Source: JBBPZA01 sp963728925
Lineage (GTDB): Bacteria; Actinomycetota; Thermoleophilia; Solirubrobacterales; Solirubrobacteraceae
Assembly: GCA_963728925.1 (NCBI GenBank)
Contig: CAVSMB010000004.1
Coordinates: 1-64,000, forward strand
Length of the DNA stretch: 64,000 nt
Direction of reading: 5' to 3'
The position numbers and the translations under genes were made by a program. The notes beneath the pieces were generated by a model. It searched no databases. It saw only the letters and a list, made by a program, of their open reading frames with translations, and was not told where the DNA came from. Positions 7,963 through 16,525 of this stretch are shown one piece after another. Positions within the stretch are counted from its first letter, which is position 1. Every line of letters starts with the position of its first letter.

Positions 7963-9132
7963 ATGAGGGTCGTGGTGGTCGCGGAGTACTACCCGCGCGA
8001 CGCGGACCCGGTGTCGGGGATGTGGGCCCACCGCCAGGCGGTCGCGGCGAGGGACGCCGGCGCCGACGTCCGCGTGCTGGTCCTGCATCGCGTCGTGCCG
8101 CCGAAGGCCGCCATTCGTTCGCTGGACCTCGCGGCTGCGGCCCGGCTGGTCCGCCAGCCCCGGCGGGCGACGCTCGACGGCATCGCGCTCGAGTACCTGC
8201 CCTTCGCCTCGCCGCCGCGGCGGCGCTCGTACGCTTCGTGGGGCCGGTGGGCCGCGCCCGTGCTCCGCCGCGCGCTGGCGCGCGTGGGCCGCGAGGGGCC
8301 GCTCGACCTCGTTCACGCGCACTACGCCGTGCCCGCCGGCGACGCGGTCCGCCGGGCGGCGCCGGGCACGCCGGTCGTCGTGTCCGTCCACGGCGGCGAC
8401 GTGCTGTGGGCCGCTCGGCGCGGAGCGCGCTCGGAGCGCGCGGTCCGCCGCTCGCTCGCCCACGCTCGCCTCGTGCTGGCCAACAGCGCGGGGATCGCCG
8501 AGCGCTCGCGGGCGCTGGGCGCACGCGAGGTCCGCGTCGTGCACCTGGGCACGGACGTCCCGGCCGTGGCCAGCGCGCCTGACGGGCCACCCGTGCTCGC
8601 CACGGTCGGCCACCTGGTGGCCCGCAAGCGTCACGCCGACGTCGTCCGCGCCCTCGCGCTGCTCGCCCCGCGCCACCCCGAGCTGCGCTACGTCGTCGTG
8701 GGCGACGGCCCCGAGCGCGAGCGGCTCGGGGCGCTGGCCGCCTCGCTCGGCGTTGCCGACCGGGTGAGCCTGCGCGGGGAGCTCGGGCACGAGGCGGCCC
8801 TGCGCGCGGCGCGCGGGGCCAGCGTGTTCGTGCTGCCCAGCGTCGACGAGGCCTTCGGGGTCGCCTACGTCGAGGCGATGGCGGCGGGCGTCCCGGCCGT
8901 CGGGTGCGCAGGCGAGCCGGGCCCCGAGGAGCTGCTCGCCGCCGGCGGCGGGATCCGGCTCGTCGCGCCGCGGGATCCGAAGAGGCTCGCCGCCGCGCTC
9001 GACGAGCTGCTGACCCGGCCCGCCGAGCGGGCCGCCCTCGGGGCCCGCGCGCGGGCCACCGTCGAGCGCGAGTTCACGTGGTCGCTCTGCGGGGAGCGGA
9101 CCGTACGCGCTTACGAGGACGCGCTGCGGTGA
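7963..9132 (+). CDS. Glycosyltransferase family 4 (GT-B fold)
   Basis: A 389-residue GT-B enzyme. The N-terminus has VVAEYYPRDADPVSGMWAHRQ, typical of GT4 acceptor domains, with VHAHYAVPAG and VSVHGGDVLW following. The donor domain has VGHLVARKRH, VVVGDGPERERL and the E-x7-E segment DEAFGVAYVEAMAAG. ATG 7963 follows the stop of the upstream gene almost directly. The final codons and stop lie within the first copy of a 41-bp tandem repeat that also supplies the next gene's start. Confidence 0.88.
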   Translation: MRVVVVAEYYPRDADPVSGMWAHRQAVAARDAGADVRVLVLHRVVPPKAAIRSLDLAAAARLVRQPRRATLDGIALEYLPFASPPRRRSYASWGRWAAPVLRRALARVGREGPLDLVHAHYAVPAGDAVRRAAPGTPVVVSVHGGDVLWAARRGARSERAVRRSLAHARLVLANSAGIAERSRALGAREVRVVHLGTDVPAVASAPDGPPVLATVGHLVARKRHADVVRALALLAPRHPELRYVVVGDGPERERLGALAASLGVADRVSLRGELGHEAALRAARGASVFVLPSVDEAFGVAYVEAMAAGVPAVGCAGEPGPEELLAAGGGIRLVAPRDPKRLAAALDELLTRPAERAALGARARATVEREFTWSLCGERTVRAYEDALR

Positions 9133-9216
9133 GCGGCGAGCGGACGGGCGACTGCCGGGACGCGCTGCGGTGAGCGGCGAGCGGACGGACGACTGCCGGG
9201 ACGCGCTGCGGTGAGT
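9118..9216 (+). repeat. 41-bp tandem repeat, 2.4 copies, spanning a stop/start junction
   Basis: Units at 9118-9158 and 9159-9199 differ at one base, and a partial third copy runs 9200-9216. Each carries GCGCTGCGGTGAG. The first GTGA contains the upstream stop and the last supplies the downstream GTG start. The ancestral arrangement was probably a simple GTGA overlap that was expanded by 82 bp. Confidence 0.85.
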
Positions 9217-10302
9217 GATCCGCGCCCGGTGCTCTTCGTCACCGGTCACGCGCCGCCCTCGCGGCTCGCGCCCTTCGCCGCTCTGCACGAGCGCGAGGGC
9301 GTCGTGTTCGCGCTCTTCGGCGGTCGCGCGATCCATGCGATGGACGGCGCCGGCGATCCGCCCTTCCCCCACGTTCGCCCCGGGCAGCGCGCGATCGGGC
9401 GGCTGGCCGCCTCGGGGCGCTTCCGCGCCGTGGTCTGCGGCACCGGGGGCCGCGTGGCGCTGCCGGCCGCCTACACCGGAGCCCGGCGCGCCAGGATCCC
9501 GTTCGTCCTCTGGGCGTCCCTGTGGACGCATCCCCGCAGCCTTGCTGGCGCGTCCGGCTACCTCCCTCTCCGCCACGTCTACCGGCACGCCGACGCTGTC
9601 GTGACCTACGGCCCGCACGTCAGTGCCTACGTTCGCGCCAAGGGCGCGCGGCGCGTCGTCGAGGCCCCGCAGACGGTAGACAACGGATTCTGGAGCAATG
9701 ACGCCGACCCGATCCGCCACGCCCGTTTTCAAATCGTGTTTGTGGGACGTGCATCTCGGGAAAAGGGCCTACAGGTGTTGCTCTCGGCCTGGCGCGCCTC
9801 GGGCCTCGCAGCACCGCACGCCGCGCTGGTCCTGGTTGGCGGCGGCCCGGACCGTTCCAGGGCCGTCGCCACCAGCGCGGTACTCCCCGGCGACGGCGTC
9901 GTGTGGGCGGGCGAGCAACCCGCGCCGCGGCTCCGCAACTTCTATGCAGGGTCCGACGTTGTGGTCATACCGTCGGTGCCGACGCCGACGATCCGCGAGA
10001 CCTGGAGCCTCGTCGCCAACGAAGCCATGAACCAGGGAGTTCCCGTCATCGCCTCGGACGCAGTCGGCGCCGCCGCCGGCGGCCTGGTGCGCCACGAGCG
10101 CACCGGCCTCGTCGTCCCGGCCGGCGATTCCGTCGCGCTCGCAGCCGCCATCGGGCGATTGCACGACGACCCGCCGCTGCGCGAGCGGCTCGGCGCCGCC
10201 GCGCGCGAGGCCGTGCTCCCCTACAGCGCGGAGGCTTGGGCGGCAGGGGTCTCGCGGGCCCTGGCGACCGCCGGGGCCAGCCGCGGAACACTGGTACCGT
10301 GA
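9211..10302 (+). CDS. Glycosyltransferase family 4 (GT-B fold)
   Basis: A 363-residue GT-B enzyme beginning with GTG in the last copy of the tandem repeat. The acceptor domain is divergent (VLFVTGHAPPS at the start, LPLRHVYRHADAVVTYG before the hinge). The donor domain is clear: FVGRASREKGLQVLL, LVGGGPDRSR, and ETWSLVANEAMNQGVPVIAS as the E-x7-E region. From roughly 9480 to 10070 the DNA is less GC-rich than its neighbours (for example around 9680-9780), which may mean the gene is mosaic or acquired. It is followed after 35 bases by a small exported protein. Confidence 0.85.
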   Translation: MSDPRPVLFVTGHAPPSRLAPFAALHEREGVVFALFGGRAIHAMDGAGDPPFPHVRPGQRAIGRLAASGRFRAVVCGTGGRVALPAAYTGARRARIPFVLWASLWTHPRSLAGASGYLPLRHVYRHADAVVTYGPHVSAYVRAKGARRVVEAPQTVDNGFWSNDADPIRHARFQIVFVGRASREKGLQVLLSAWRASGLAAPHAALVLVGGGPDRSRAVATSAVLPGDGVVWAGEQPAPRLRNFYAGSDVVVIPSVPTPTIRETWSLVANEAMNQGVPVIASDAVGAAAGGLVRHERTGLVVPAGDSVALAAAIGRLHDDPPLRERLGAAAREAVLPYSAEAWAAGVSRALATAGASRGTLVP

Positions 10303-10337
10303 CGCGCCCGCGGGGCGTCGCACACCCGCCCGTCACC

Positions 10338-10949
10338 ATGCGCCGGATCGCCTTCCTCATCAGCCTCGTCGTCCTCGGCGTGCTCGCGACGCCCGTCGCC
10401 GGGCTCGCCGCGAGCTCGGACACGGTCCTGCGCGACTGCGTCGACGGGCAGATCGACGGCAGCTACACCACCTCCGAGCTGCAGCAGGCGCGCAAGAAGA
10501 TCCCCTCCGACATCGACGAGTACAGCGATTGCCGCGGGGCCATCGACGCCGCGCGGACGGACAACGCCGGCAGCGGCGGGCCGAGCGGCGCGAGCGGCGC
10601 GAGCGGCGGCGGCGCGAGCCCCGGCGGCGGCGCGTCGGGCGGCGGCGCGGCGGGCTCCGGCGGCGCGAGCGTGGGGACCGACGCCACCACGGCGCCCGCC
10701 GATCCCCAGACCCCGGCCGAGCAGGCCGCGGTGCAGGCCGCCACCGAGGGTGGCGGGGATCCCGTGCGCGTCGGCCCCGGGGAGACGGTGGCGCCCGGCG
10801 CGACCGGCCTGCCGACGAACGCGGCCCTGCGCCGTTCGGTTCCCGATCCGCTGCTCGTCGTGCTCATCCTCCTCGGCACCGTCGCCCTGGTCGGCGGCGT
10901 GCTCGGGACGAGGGCCCGTGTCGTCACCCGCCGCCTCGGTCGCACCTAG
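10338..10949 (+). CDS. Exported Gly/Ser/Ala-rich protein with C-terminal membrane anchor
   Basis: A 203-residue protein of no recognised family. An N-terminal signal peptide (MRRIAFLISLVVLGVLATPVAGLAAS) precedes a short folded-looking segment with two cysteines (LRDCVDGQIDG ... YSDCRGAID) and a low-complexity GASGG-rich linker (residues about 75-115). A single transmembrane helix (LLVVLILLGTVALVGGVLG) and basic tail close the protein, so it should be anchored outside the membrane. It overlaps the following Wzy-like gene by about 32 bases. A protein with the same plan is fused to the initiating transferase at 20139-22529, also directly before a Wzy-like gene, which suggests a role in assembly or export of the polymer. 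Confidence 0.8.
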   Translation: MRRIAFLISLVVLGVLATPVAGLAASSDTVLRDCVDGQIDGSYTTSELQQARKKIPSDIDEYSDCRGAIDAARTDNAGSGGPSGASGASGGGASPGGGASGGGAAGSGGASVGTDATTAPADPQTPAEQAAVQAATEGGGDPVRVGPGETVAPGATGLPTNAALRRSVPDPLLVVLILLGTVALVGGVLGTRARVVTRRLGRT

Positions 10950-13068
10950 CCCGGCCCCGCCCGGGCCGGCCCCGGGCAACGCGGTGCCGATCCCCGTCCT
11001 ACCGGTCCCGGGCGTCGCGGAGCCTTCCGCCGGGGCGCGGACCGCGGTGACCCTCCTGTTCGGGGCGGCGATCGCCGCGGTCGCCTTCATTGCCCGTGGC
11101 GGCCTCGACGTCGGCCGCACGACCTTCGTGGAGATCGTCGCCACCGTCGCATCGGCGGCGATCGTCGCCTGCGCGCTCGCGACAGCCCCGCTGCGCAGCC
11201 GCTTCTGGGGCGGCGCGACGCTCGCGGCCCTGATCCTGCTCGCCGCCTGGACCGCGGTGTCGGTCTCGTGGTCGATCGAGCCCTCGGCCTCGTGGATCGA
11301 GGCCAACCGGACGCTCAGCTACGGCGCGGTCTTCGCCGCCGGCCTCGCGCTCGTGCGGCTGGGGCCGCAGCACTGGCCCTCGCTGCTCGGAGGGGTCGTG
11401 CTCGCGTGCTTCGTGGTCTCGGGCTACAGCCTCCTGACCAAGGTCTTCCCGGGTGCCCTGAGCCCGACCGAGTTCTACTCGCGCCTGCGCGAGCCGTTCG
11501 GCTACTGGAACGCGGCGGGGCTCATGGGTGCTCTCGGCGTGCCGGCGTGCCTGTGGCTCGGCGCTCGCCGCTCGGGCAACGGCGTGCTCAACGCGCTCGC
11601 CTTCCCGGTGCTCGGGCTGCTGCTGGTGACGATGATGATCTCCTACTCGCGCGGCTCGCTCGTCGCCGCCGGCGTCGGCCTCGCCGTGTGGTTCGCTCTC
11701 GTCCCGCTCCGGCTGCGCGGGTTCTTCGTCCTGCTCGTCGCAACCGTGCCGGCCGCCCTCGTGACCGCCTGGGTCTTCGATCGCGCGGCGCTCACCAAGG
11801 ACAACGTCATCGTCCCGGTTCGCGCCGACGCCGGCCATGAGCTCGGTGTGCTGCTCCTCCTGCTCGTCGGGCTCCTCCTGCTCGTCGGGCTCGCCGTGAG
11901 CTTCGCGGAGGCGCGGCCGCCGCTGAGAGGGACGGCGCGCCGCAACTCGGGGATCGCCGTGGTGATCTTCGTCGCGCTGATCCCCGTCGCCGGGCTGATC
12001 GCCATGGCCGAGAGCCAGCGCGGGATCGGCGGCAACGTCTCGCGAACGTGGCGCCAGTTCACCGACCCCGACGCGTCGGTTCCCTCCAACGACCCGAGCC
12101 GGCTCACCGCGTCGGGCAGCGTGCGGGCGCGCTACTGGCGCGACGGACTGGAGATCTACGACGACCAGCCCTGGATCGGGCTCGGCGCGGGCGCCTACGC
12201 GACGGCGCGACTGCGGGTCCGCCAGGACACGGCCGTGGTGCGCCACGCGCACGGCTACTGGGCGCAGACGCTCGCCGACCTCGGCCTCGTCGGCCTCGCG
12301 ATCAGCGTGCTGGCGGCCATCGCCTGGCTGTGGGCCGCAGCGCGGGCCGTGGGCCTCGGCGTGCGGCGCACGCGGATCCGCGCTCCCGCGGGCGACCCCG
12401 AGCGCGTCGGGCTGGTGACCCTCGGGACGATCGCCATCGTCTTCTCCGTGCACTCGCTCGTCGACTGGACGTGGTTCGTGCCCGGCTGCGCGATGCCGGC
12501 CCTGCTGTGCGCCGGATGGGTCGCGGGCCGGGGCCCGGCCTTCCAGCCCGTGCTGCCGCGCCCGGTCGGCCGCGCCCGCCTCGTCCGCCTCGCCTCGGCC
12601 GCCGCCGTCGTGCTCGTCTCGCTCGTCGCCGCGTGGGCGATGTGGCAGCCGCTGCGCTCGATCGACTCGGGTGAGGAAGCGCTCACGCTCGCCGAGAACG
12701 GGCGCTTCACCGAGGCGCGGGCGCAGGCCCACGAGGCGCACGACGAGAACCCGCTCGCGGTCGAGCCGCTCTTCGAGCTCGCCGCGGTCCAGGAGGCGTC
12801 GGGCCGCCCCGCGCTGGCCCGCAGCGCGCTCGTCGACGCGGTGCGCCTGCAGCCGGCCAATCCCGAGCCCTGGGAGCGGCTCGCGACCTTCGAGCTGCGC
12901 CAGGGGCGTCCGAAGGCCGCGCTCAGGGCGGCGCGGGCCGCCGAGTTCCTCGACCCGCGGTCGCCGCAGACCCGCCGCCTCTTCCTGCGCGCGGTGCGCG
13001 CGAGCGCGCCGGCCGCGGCGGCGCCCCCGACCCCGCCCGCGACCGCCAACCCGCCGGCGGGGCCATAG
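10918..13068 (+). CDS. O-antigen ligase/Wzy-like polymerase with C-terminal TPR region
   Basis: Integral membrane protein of about 716 residues with roughly a dozen hydrophobic helices. The Wzy_C signature region is in the middle: REPFGYWNAAGLMGA, MISYSRGSLVAAG, then a large extracytoplasmic loop with RARYWRDGLEIYDDQPWIGLGAGAY and HAHGYWAQTLADLGLVGL. After a last helix (VVLVSLVAAWAMW) the soluble C-terminus (about 150 aa) reads as TPR-like helices (ALTLAENGRFTEARAQAHEA, ALARSALVDAVRLQPANPEPWERLA). It probably polymerises or transfers lipid-linked glycan at the outer face. The start is uncertain: GTG 10918 overlaps the upstream gene, and GTG 10984 is an alternative. Confidence 0.85.
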   Translation: MSSPAASVAPSPAPPGPAPGNAVPIPVLPVPGVAEPSAGARTAVTLLFGAAIAAVAFIARGGLDVGRTTFVEIVATVASAAIVACALATAPLRSRFWGGATLAALILLAAWTAVSVSWSIEPSASWIEANRTLSYGAVFAAGLALVRLGPQHWPSLLGGVVLACFVVSGYSLLTKVFPGALSPTEFYSRLREPFGYWNAAGLMGALGVPACLWLGARRSGNGVLNALAFPVLGLLLVTMMISYSRGSLVAAGVGLAVWFALVPLRLRGFFVLLVATVPAALVTAWVFDRAALTKDNVIVPVRADAGHELGVLLLLLVGLLLLVGLAVSFAEARPPLRGTARRNSGIAVVIFVALIPVAGLIAMAESQRGIGGNVSRTWRQFTDPDASVPSNDPSRLTASGSVRARYWRDGLEIYDDQPWIGLGAGAYATARLRVRQDTAVVRHAHGYWAQTLADLGLVGLAISVLAAIAWLWAAARAVGLGVRRTRIRAPAGDPERVGLVTLGTIAIVFSVHSLVDWTWFVPGCAMPALLCAGWVAGRGPAFQPVLPRPVGRARLVRLASAAAVVLVSLVAAWAMWQPLRSIDSGEEALTLAENGRFTEARAQAHEAHDENPLAVEPLFELAAVQEASGRPALARSALVDAVRLQPANPEPWERLATFELRQGRPKAALRAARAAEFLDPRSPQTRRLFLRAVRASAPAAAAPPTPPATANPPAGP

Positions 13069-13133
13069 GGCGTCTCTGCGGAAGCGCGGGCGCCACCTCG
13101 CCGAAACCGCCGCGGCGCCCCGGAGGCCGCCCC

Positions 13134-14672
13134 TCAGCCGGGCTCTTGGAGCAGCGCGACGAAGGGTTGCGGGTCGAGGCGGCCGGCGGCGAGCGCAATG
13201 AGGTTCACGGGCAGCGGCCTGGGAGCGCGGTAGCGGATGAGCACGTAGGTGCGGGTCCGCTTGCGCTGGACCTCGGTGAAGCCTGGCAGCGAGGTGGCCG
13301 GGACGGTCCCCGGCGGCGGCGCGAGGCGGCCGAGGGCGGCCTCCGAGGTGGAGCGGACGCTGAGGAAGGCCACCTCGCGGACGACCACCACCGGCGCCTT
13401 GAGCACACCGGCGGCAGGGAGATAGACCTCGAACGGCTTGCGCCCGGCCGCGGGAGTGAGGACGATGGCCCGCTCACCCGCCGGCACCGGCCCGACGGCG
13501 GCCGCCGCGCCGCGCCAGTCCGCACGCGTCTGCAGGAGCCGGTCGCGCGCGTCGGCGACGACGATGGCGAGCCAGATCGCGCACAGCGTCGCGGCCAGCG
13601 CGAGGCCGGCACGCCACGCCCCGGGCGCCGCGAAGCCGGCGGCGACGCACACCGAGAGCGGCACGAGGCCGGCCACCTCGTAGCGCGCGCTCACGTAGTC
13701 GAAGCCGGTCAGCGCGAGGAGCACCGGGACGATCAGGACGGCGGCGCCCACGACCGCGGCCGGGGCGATCCGGTCGCGGTCGGCGCGCGTGCGACGCGCG
13801 AGCAAGAGCCCGACGCCCGCCGCCGCGAGCACGAGGCACACGACCGCCAGCACGAGCTCGGCCGGGGCGTCGAACCCGACCGCGAACTGCTTCGGGACCT
13901 GGAGCGTGCGGAGCACCGTCGAGGACTCCTCGCCGAGCGGGACGGCGAGGCGGTTGGAGCGCTGGGCCACCGCGAGCGGGACCAGCACGAGGCCGACGCC
14001 GACAACGGGCAGGAAGGCCGCCAGCAACCGCCGGCGGGCGCCCGGGACGGCGAAGAGCATCCACCCGAGCTCCGCCGCGAGCATCACGGCGGCGTAGTAG
14101 TGGGTGGCAAGCGCGAGCGCGGAGACCAGCCCCCAGGCGACCAGCGTCCGCGTCCGCCGCTCGTCGAGCCATACGGCGAAGAGCCAGAAGCCGACGGCGC
14201 AGAGCAGCACCATGAGGGCGTAGGCGCGCGCCTCCTGCGCGAACCAGATCAGGAAGGGGTTGAAGGCGAGCAGCGCAGCGGTGATCAGCCCGGTACGCCG
14301 GTCGAGCAGGCGCACACCGATCGCGTAGCCGACGGGCACCGTCGCGATCCCGAAGAGCGCCGAGAGCGAGCGGACGCCCGCCTCATCGGTGCCGAAGAGC
14401 TTGGCCCAGCCCCAGGCCAGGACGTAGTAGAGCGGCGGGGTCGACTCCGTGTCCGGGATCAGCGAGAGCGCGTGGCCGAAGGGCGCCTTGAGGATGAGGA
14501 TGGTGAAGGCCTCGTCGAGCCAGTAGCTCGGGCCGCCGACCACCGCGAAGCGCACGACGGCCGCGGCGAGGACGATCCCCCCGAGCCACAGGACGGGCGG
14601 CTTGGCCGGGGCGCGACGCGACGGCGTGACGTGGCCGTCGCGACGCAGGGCGGTGACGGCGCTCACGGGCAC
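13134..14672 (-). CDS. GT39/PMT-type membrane glycosyltransferase
   Basis: A 512-residue multi-spanning protein of the dolichyl-phosphate-mannose-mannosyltransferase / ArnT-like (GT-C) superfamily. After the first helix the acidic motif YWLDEAFT lies in the first extracytoplasmic loop, the usual catalytic Asp-Glu position. It is followed by TPPLYYVLAWGWAKLFG, about ten more helices, and a C-terminal soluble domain. It likely transfers a sugar from a polyprenyl-phosphate donor outside the cell. GTG at 14672 is used (GTG 14666 also possible); TACCTT lies nine bases upstream on this strand. Convergent with the Wzy-like gene. Confidence 0.85.
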   Translation of the reverse strand: MPVSAVTALRRDGHVTPSRRAPAKPPVLWLGGIVLAAAVVRFAVVGGPSYWLDEAFTILILKAPFGHALSLIPDTESTPPLYYVLAWGWAKLFGTDEAGVRSLSALFGIATVPVGYAIGVRLLDRRTGLITAALLAFNPFLIWFAQEARAYALMVLLCAVGFWLFAVWLDERRTRTLVAWGLVSALALATHYYAAVMLAAELGWMLFAVPGARRRLLAAFLPVVGVGLVLVPLAVAQRSNRLAVPLGEESSTVLRTLQVPKQFAVGFDAPAELVLAVVCLVLAAAGVGLLLARRTRADRDRIAPAAVVGAAVLIVPVLLALTGFDYVSARYEVAGLVPLSVCVAAGFAAPGAWRAGLALAATLCAIWLAIVVADARDRLLQTRADWRGAAAAVGPVPAGERAIVLTPAAGRKPFEVYLPAAGVLKAPVVVVREVAFLSVRSTSEAALGRLAPPPGTVPATSLPGFTEVQRKRTRTYVLIRYRAPRPLPVNLIALAAGRLDPQPFVALLQEPG

Positions 14673-14692
14673 GGGCGGGCCAAGGTAACGGG

Positions 14693-15319
14693 TCAGCCGA
14701 GCCAGCGCGCCCGCCGCGCGGAGGCAAGCAGCGTGTCGCGCAGCAGCGGCGGGCCTCCGAGCGTCTCGATCCTCACCTCATCGAACCCGAAGTCTGAGAG
14801 CAGGTCGTCCAGCGCCCGGCGGGTGTAGAAGCGCAAGTGCGCGCCGCGCGGGTCGAAGTGCTGCTCGTGGCGCGCGAGGGCGAGCAGCGCCGTCTTGATG
14901 CGCCCGTGGTAGGGCGTCGAGAGCAGGAGGCGCCCGCGCGCGCGAAGCACGCGCCGGACCTCCGAGAGCCACGCGGCGGTGTCGGCCACGTGCTCGAGCA
15001 CCTCCCCGGCCCAGACCGCGTCGACGCTCGCGTCGGGAAGAGGGAACGGAGCGCCGGGTTCGAGCACGGCGGCGTCGAGGCCGGGCACGCGCTCGCGCGC
15101 CATCGCGATCGCGACCGGCGAGGGGTCGAGCGCGACGACATGACCGCCCGCGGCGCACAGCGCCGCGGCGAAGTGGCCGCTGCCGGCGCCGAGGTCGAGC
15201 ACGCGGTCACCGGACGCGACCCGCGCCAGCAGCCATGCCCGGCGCTGGGCGAAACGCTCGGGCTCCGCGTCCGCGCCGGCCGCCGCCCAGGCCGCATCGT
15301 CGAGGTCGCTCGCCCGCAC
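14693..15319 (-). CDS. Class I SAM-dependent methyltransferase
   Basis: A 208-residue enzyme with motif I VLDLGAGSGHFAAAL, motif II acidic VALDPSP, and DAVWAGEVLEHVADTAAWLSEVRRVLRARG, the Methyltransf_11 pattern. The C-terminal half (LLLSTPYHGRIKT ... HFDPRGAHLRFYTRRALDDLL) matches methyltransferases common in glycan clusters, which may cap or modify a sugar or lipid. GTG start at 15319. It ends 20 bases before the GT39 start, so the two are probably one leftward unit, divergent from the GT4 at 15383. Confidence 0.87.
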   Translation of the reverse strand: MRASDLDDAAWAAAGADAEPERFAQRRAWLLARVASGDRVLDLGAGSGHFAAALCAAGGHVVALDPSPVAIAMARERVPGLDAAVLEPGAPFPLPDASVDAVWAGEVLEHVADTAAWLSEVRRVLRARGRLLLSTPYHGRIKTALLALARHEQHFDPRGAHLRFYTRRALDDLLSDFGFDEVRIETLGGPPLLRDTLLASARRARWLG

Positions 15320-15368
15320 AGGGCAAGCCTCGCAGGCTTCGCCGGGCGCGCCGGCCGGGAAGGCGCGC

Positions 15369-15374
15369 TATCTT
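15369..15374 (+). promoter_or_regulatory. Putative -10 element (TATCTT) for leaderless transcript
   Basis: TATCTT lies eight bases before ATG 15383 with no Shine-Dalgarno between, which implies transcription starting at or next to the start codon. Confidence 0.5.
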
Positions 15375-15382
15375 CGGCCGGC

Positions 15383-16459
15383 ATGCCGCCCGGCCGACTG
15401 CTCGCCGTCGTCCCGGTCGATCGCCCCGGCGCTCCCGAGGCGAGCCTCCTCTTGTTGCTCGGCGCCCTGCGCCGCCGCGGCTGGCGGACCGGCGTCACGA
15501 CCCCGGCCCCCGGCCCGCTCCGCGACGCCGCGCTCGATGCGGGCCACACCTGGCAGCCCCTCGCGCTCGGCGGCTTGGCGCAGTTCACGGGCGCGCGCGC
15601 AGCGCTCTCCTGGCCGCGCGCGCGACGCCTGGCCCGTGACGTTGACGTGATGTACCTGGGCGGCACGGTGGCGGGCCGGCTCTTGCCCGGCCTGCAGGGC
15701 GCGCGGGCCCGCACCGTCCTGCACGTGCACGACATGCTCGACACGGTCCCTCGCATCTGGCGCGGAGCCGACCTCGTGCTGGCCGATTCGCACGCCGTGG
15801 CGGACCGCCTCGCGCCGCTGGACGTGCACGTCGTGCACCCGCCGGTCGACCCCGATCCTCCGGTGATCGAGGCCCCCTGGGAACCGAGGGGCGGGCCGCT
15901 CGTCGGCTTCGTCGGGCGCATCGAGCCGCGCCGCGGGCCGCTCGACCTCGCCCGTGCCGCGTCCGCCATCCGGGCAGGGGCCCCCGGCGCCCGCGTGCTC
16001 GTCGTCGGCGACGGCATGGGCGACGCGTCCTACCGCGAGGCCGTTGCCGGCGTCCCGGGCGTCGAGGTCCACGAGCTCGACGGCTCACCGGGCGCGGGCC
16101 TCCTGCGCCATCTCGACGTGCTCGTCCTGCCTTCCTACCAGGAAGCCTCGGCGACGCTCCTGGCCCAGGCCATGGCCGTCGGGACGCCGGTCGTGGCCAG
16201 TCGCGTCGACGGCGTGCCCGAGGTGGTCGACGAGGGCGTCACCGGCGCGCTGGCCGAAGCCGGGTCACCCGACGAGATCGCCGCCGCCGTGCTCCGCGTC
16301 CTCGGAAACCACGACGCGCTCTCGGTCGCGGCGCGCCGGCGCGCCGGGCGCTTCAACCTCGAGGCCCATGCCGACCTGGTCGAGCGGCTGATCAGCCGGC
16401 CGCCGGCGCCCGCCGGGGCGCATCGCGCCGCACCGGCCCGGGAGAGCGTGGCGCGGTGA
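15383..16459 (+). CDS. Glycosyltransferase family 4 (GT-B fold)
   Basis: A 358-residue GT-B enzyme. The acceptor domain starts LLAVVPVDRPGAPEASLLLLLGAL; VLHVHDMLDTVPRIWRGADLVLADS leads to the hinge. The donor domain has VGFVGRIEPRRGPLDLARA, VVGDGMGD and the E-x7-E segment QEASATLLAQAMAVGTPVVAS. ATG 15383 was chosen over an upstream extension because the extension is the shadow of the methyltransferase on the other strand, and a TATCTT promoter element fits this ATG. It stands alone, flanked by a convergent initiator gene. Confidence 0.86.
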   Translation: MPPGRLLAVVPVDRPGAPEASLLLLLGALRRRGWRTGVTTPAPGPLRDAALDAGHTWQPLALGGLAQFTGARAALSWPRARRLARDVDVMYLGGTVAGRLLPGLQGARARTVLHVHDMLDTVPRIWRGADLVLADSHAVADRLAPLDVHVVHPPVDPDPPVIEAPWEPRGGPLVGFVGRIEPRRGPLDLARAASAIRAGAPGARVLVVGDGMGDASYREAVAGVPGVEVHELDGSPGAGLLRHLDVLVLPSYQEASATLLAQAMAVGTPVVASRVDGVPEVVDEGVTGALAEAGSPDEIAAAVLRVLGNHDALSVAARRRAGRFNLEAHADLVERLISRPPAPAGAHRAAPARESVAR

Positions 16460-16525
16460 CCGCCGCTGCGTCGATGGCGCTCGGCGGGGTGCGGATCGGC
16501 TTCGACTAGCAGGCCGGCGAGGTGG

